Shown: positions 5,737 through 6,366 of the stretch, piece after piece
Numbering within the stretch: the first letter of the stretch is position 1
Layout: every line of letters starts with the position of its first letter
NCBI GenBank assembly: GCA_005880345.1
Contig: VBGE01000022.1
Span: 1-6,366, forward strand
DNA: 6,366 nucleotides
Reading direction: 5' to 3'
DNA from: Chloroflexota bacterium
GTDB lineage: Bacteria > Chloroflexota > Dormibacteria > Dormibacterales > Dormibacteraceae
Notes under the pieces: model-generated
The model's database searches: none
Seen by the model: only the letters and a program-made list of their open reading frames with translations
What the model was told of the DNA's origin: nothing
Made by a program: the position numbers and the translations under genes

Positions 5737-6366
5737 TTACCGCACCCCTAAGCGCGATTCTATCCCTCGGTCGGCGCGGTGCTCGCCGCCGAACCAGCGG
5801 AAGAAGACGGCCAGCGCCGCCACCGCCAGGGTGACCTTGCCGACCACCATCAGCACCGCTCCCGCGATGGTCTGGTCGATGAGCGCGGTGTACCCGTCGA
5901 TCAGCCGCGGCACGTGGGCGTAGGAGTCGTAAAAGGGCACGCGCGAGAAGAGCAGCGTCAGGGCGACGCCGTCCTGCGGCAGGGTGGCCAGAAGCATGTA
6001 CACGAGCTTGGCGCCTGGAGACAGGTGCCGGCGCGATGACGGGGACGTGGCCTCGAGGATGGGCCAGTACAGAAGCACGCCCGACGCGATGAACGTCAGG
6101 TGCTGGGATGCGTGCGACCCGGGCGGCCATCGACGGCGACAGGCCCAGCAGCATGAGCGGCGGGGCGACGAACGCCAGCAGCACGTGCTGGAACATGTGC
6201 ACGCTGTCGAGGTAGTGGTCGCTGATCGTGTCGATCGGCGTTTCCAGCGCCAGCCACAGCGTCGCCAGCCCGGCCAGGAAGTACACGGTGTGCCGCCGCG
6301 TCGCGTCCGGCGCTTCGCGGGCCAGCCACGCGTGGCCGAAGAACAGCAGCACCAATCCCGCATAGA
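5737..6366 (-). pseudogene. CtaG-like (caa3 cytochrome oxidase assembly) membrane protein, frameshifted and internally deleted; 5' end beyond window
   Basis: Two pieces in different frames read as one CtaG-family (caa3_CtaG) protein. Piece A (6364 to about 6116, 83 codons, open to the window edge) has Y-F-L-A-G-L-A-T-L-W-L-A-L-E-T-P-I-D, then H-M-F-Q-H-V-L-L-A-F-V-A-P-P-L-M-L-L-G, the family's second and third membrane segments. Piece B (about 6114 to 5740, 125 codons) has H-A-S-Q-H-L-T-F-I-A-S-G-V-L-L-Y-W-P-I, L-S-P-G-A-K-L-V-Y-M-L-L-A, and a last helix ending F-F-R-W-F. The frames meet at 6112-6121. Family members as I know them have some 50-60 residues between these blocks, with a W-x-W-H-x-P-x-x-Y-like motif; none is seen here. 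So about 160-170 bases plus a frame change seem lost. CtaG proteins assist copper delivery to cytochrome oxidase. A programmed shift would not restore the missing segment. Assembly error is the alternative to a true pseudogene. Family call about 0.75. Confidence 0.65.
5745..5749 (-). promoter_or_regulatory. Ribosome binding site for the ACG start
   Basis: AGGGG on the - strand with an eight-base spacer (TGCGGTAA, which contains the upstream gene's TAA) leading to ACG at 5736-5734. The same AGGGG core serves the gamma-lyase TTG. No comparable site stands before the GTG at 5688, so it supports initiation at the ACG triplet, or at an ATG that was there before a point change. Confidence 0.5.

Noticed and set aside
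3122..5751. Long + strand open frames (3122-3853, 4327-4923, 5134-5751) opposite the sulfur genes
   Set aside because: They have His/Arg/Asp/Gln-rich, family-less composition and mirror well-supported - strand enzymes. Such antisense frames are expected from G/C-biased third positions.
5757..5762. TAGAAT as a -10 promoter box for the beta-synthase
   Set aside because: It matches five of six consensus bases, but there is no recognisable -35 box at 16-18 bases, and it lies in codons at the end of the CtaG piece. A very short leader before the ACG would be possible but is unsupported.
3143..6355. A 1070-residue reading frame as a giant fusion protein
   Set aside because: Only its last 375 or so residues (gamma-lyase) and its first 80 (CtaG piece A) look like protein families. 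The middle is Arg/Gly/Pro/Ala-rich out-of-frame reading of the beta-synthase, typical of high-GC shadow frames.
1..6366. tRNA, CRISPR, insertion sequence or attachment site
   Set aside because: No cloverleaf, spaced repeat array, transposase motif or target duplication was seen on reading both strands. The only notable repeats are those at 4271-4354.

Overview
This 6.4 kb window is GC-rich on both strands and tightly packed: no gap between genes exceeds about 20 bases. It comes from a bacterium with heavy G/C third-position codon use and frequent non-ATG starts (GTG, TTG and apparently ACG). The cystathionine beta-synthase and gamma-synthase/lyase resemble the mycobacterial/actinobacterial types, and there is a caa3-type CtaG relative. 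This fits a high-GC member of Actinomycetota, Chloroflexota or a related uncultured soil lineage such as Dormibacterota. The phylum is inferred and cannot be fixed from this window.

Layout. The left third (2-2119, + strand) is the end of a surface-polysaccharide cluster. It holds the 3' part of a nucleotide-sugar dehydrogenase (UDP-ManNAc dehydrogenase type, makes a uronic-acid sugar precursor). With zero spacing, a multi-spanning O-antigen ligase/polymerase-type membrane protein follows. Converging on it, with a 4-base overlap of stop codons, is a family-4 glycosyltransferase on the - strand (2116-3123).

The right two thirds (3143-6366) are all on the - strand. Read in the direction of transcription they are: a CtaG-like membrane protein cut by the window edge and apparently broken inside (frameshift plus missing central segment); cystathionine beta-synthase with two C-terminal CBS domains; a cystathionine gamma-synthase/gamma-lyase family PLP enzyme; then the glycosyltransferase 19 bases further on. 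The beta-synthase/gamma-lyase pair forms a transsulfuration module (homocysteine + serine -> cystathionine -> cysteine, if run in reverse), most likely cotranscribed and translationally coupled.

Points to look at twice are all in the transsulfuration module. The beta-synthase has an apparent ACG start directly after the upstream stop codon, with a well-placed Shine-Dalgarno. The gamma-lyase can only start at a TTG coupled to the beta-synthase stop. Between that TTG and the conserved domain sits a 64-bp palindromic element (15-bp perfect arms, plus a nested 20-bp perfect palindrome) followed by a G7/G6/G5 tract. The element is read in frame as an N-terminal extension and can form alternative RNA hairpins. 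I see no tRNA, rRNA, CRISPR array, insertion sequence or clear intrinsic terminator.
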